Origin: Inhella sp. | GTDB lineage: Bacteria; Pseudomonadota; Gammaproteobacteria; Burkholderiales; Burkholderiaceae_C | Reading direction: 5' to 3' | DNA length: 57,517 bases | NCBI RefSeq assembly: GCF_027532025.1 | Contig: NZ_JAPZSY010000061.1 | Span: 1 to 57,517 of the forward strand | Part shown: piece by piece, positions 56,818 through 57,517 of the stretch | Layout: each line of letters starts with the position of its first letter | Position numbering within the stretch: position 1 is the first letter of the stretch | Notes under the pieces: generated by a model | Seen by the model: only the letters and a program-made list of their open reading frames with translations | Told to the model about the DNA's origin: nothing | Databases searched by the model: none | Position numbers and translations under genes: made by a program

Positions 56818-57377
56818 GCATCGAAGTTCGCAACCTGCAAAAAGCCTTTGGCAAGACGGTGGTGTGCGACCACCTGAACCTCGACATCCCGGCCGGAGAA
56901 CTCGTCGCCCTGCTGGGCCCCTCGGGCTCGGGCAAGACCACGCTGCTGCGCATCCTGGCCGGCCTGGAGGTGCCCGATGCCGGCAGCGTGCTGTTCCACG
57001 GCGAAGACACCACCAGCACCGACGTGCGCGAGCGCAACGTGGGCTTCGTGTTCCAGCACTACGCGCTGTTCGCGCACATGAGCATCTTCGAGAACGTCGC
57101 CTTCGGCCTGCGCGTCAAGCCCAAGGCCCAGCGCCCGAGCGAGGCCGAGATCCAGAGCAAGGTCATGCAATTGCTCAAACTGGTGCAGTTGGATTGGCTG
57201 GCCGACCGCTACCCGCACCAGTTGTCGGGCGGGCAACGCCAGCGCATCGCCTTGGCCCGTGCCTTGGCGGTGGAGCCGAAGGTGCTGCTGCTCGACGAGC
57301 CCTTTGGCGCGCTGGACGCCAAGGTGCGCAAGGAGCTGCGCCGCTGGCTGCGGCGCCTGCACGACGAGGTGCACGTG
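56814..57377 (+). pseudogene. cysA: Sulfate ABC transporter ATPase CysA, interrupted
   Basis: 188 codons of an expected 350 or so remain. The nucleotide-binding core is intact: Walker [12 protein letters not shown]-loop FVFQHYALF, signature [15 protein letters not shown] and Walker [15 protein letters not shown]. The coding sequence is normal until RRLHDEVHV at 57377. The next codons should begin TSIFVTHDQEEAL, but instead a foreign sequence starts with TGTCAATGG. The H-loop His, the C-terminal regulatory domain and the stop are therefore missing. Such a product would be inactive, so the transporter lacks its motor unless another CysA serves it. The frame stays open to the end of the window. 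Confidence 0.85.
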
Positions 57378-57517
57378 TGTCAATGGCACCGAACTTTTCC
57401 CCATTTCGGGCCAACGAATTTTCCCCACCCTGGTTTCGGTGGGACCTCATCCCGCTCAGGAGGCGATGGGGGCCTTTCTGGGGCGACCTGGCCCACGCTT
57501 GACGGGAGCTGGCCCGG
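57378..57517. mobile_element. Insertion sequence end, IS21-like
   Basis: The sequence changes abruptly at 57378, inside cysA. The new DNA begins with TG and carries a repeated motif typical of long multi-repeat termini: GAACTTTTCCCCA (57391-57403) and GAATTTTCCCCAC (57416-57428). IS21-family elements have such repeated ends with terminal TG/CA. The transposase and helper genes lie beyond the window, and the target duplication cannot be seen. The window ends inside the element, as often happens where an assembly breaks at a repeat. Confidence 0.65.

Overview
High-GC DNA from a betaproteobacterium, most likely order Burkholderiales. The order assignment rests on the divergent metK / lpxL-lpxL-dapF-DUF484-xerC block, pilT-pilU beside yggS, a fused indolepyruvate:ferredoxin oxidoreductase, a PEP-CTERM protein and granule-type phasin genes. 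Genus is not decidable from the sequence alone. Nearly all the DNA is coding; no rRNA, tRNA or CRISPR array was seen.

Layout. 1-6016: two LysR regulators, each divergent from its likely target (a DJ-1/GlcG-like/EamA operon and an NmrA-type reductase). 6058-11515: a hybrid histidine kinase and a receiver-EAL c-di-GMP phosphodiesterase, overlapping. 11747-13593: a PhaZ7-type extracellular PHB depolymerase and a PEP-CTERM protein. 13594-16502: glmS with a duplicated 3' tail, and a divergent Lrp-type regulator. 16528-22520: a soluble TPR-GAF kinase, a dGTPase-like protein that has lost its HD metal ligands, and an exported barrel-like protein. 22523-27885: rlmI, xerC, DUF484, dapF and two lauroyl-type acyltransferases, divergent from metK, which has a structured leader. 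29321-31317: an AlkX-like glycosylase and an acyltransferase. 31345-38443: pilU, pilT, yggS, an Oar-like TonB receptor with a leader hairpin, and an isolated short CheZ. 38597-43383: indolepyruvate oxidoreductase and a secreted EEP-family protein. 43402-47781: patatin, PHA phasin and a two-domain fatty acyl reductase. 47782-52615: an envelope module in which dgkA and a two-component system face eptA-PAP2 across four phased repeats. 52682-57517: a sulfate ABC transporter with two binding proteins, whose cysA is cut by an insertion-sequence end.

Themes. Storage polymer and lipid metabolism recurs (PhaZ7-type depolymerase, phasin, patatin, fatty acyl reductase). A second theme is lipid A and phospholipid remodelling (two LpxL-type enzymes, EptA, DgkA, PAP2). 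The most unusual points are the dGTPase-like pseudoenzyme, the duplicated glmS tail, the phased operator array, the alternative pairings in the metK leader, and the interrupted cysA.
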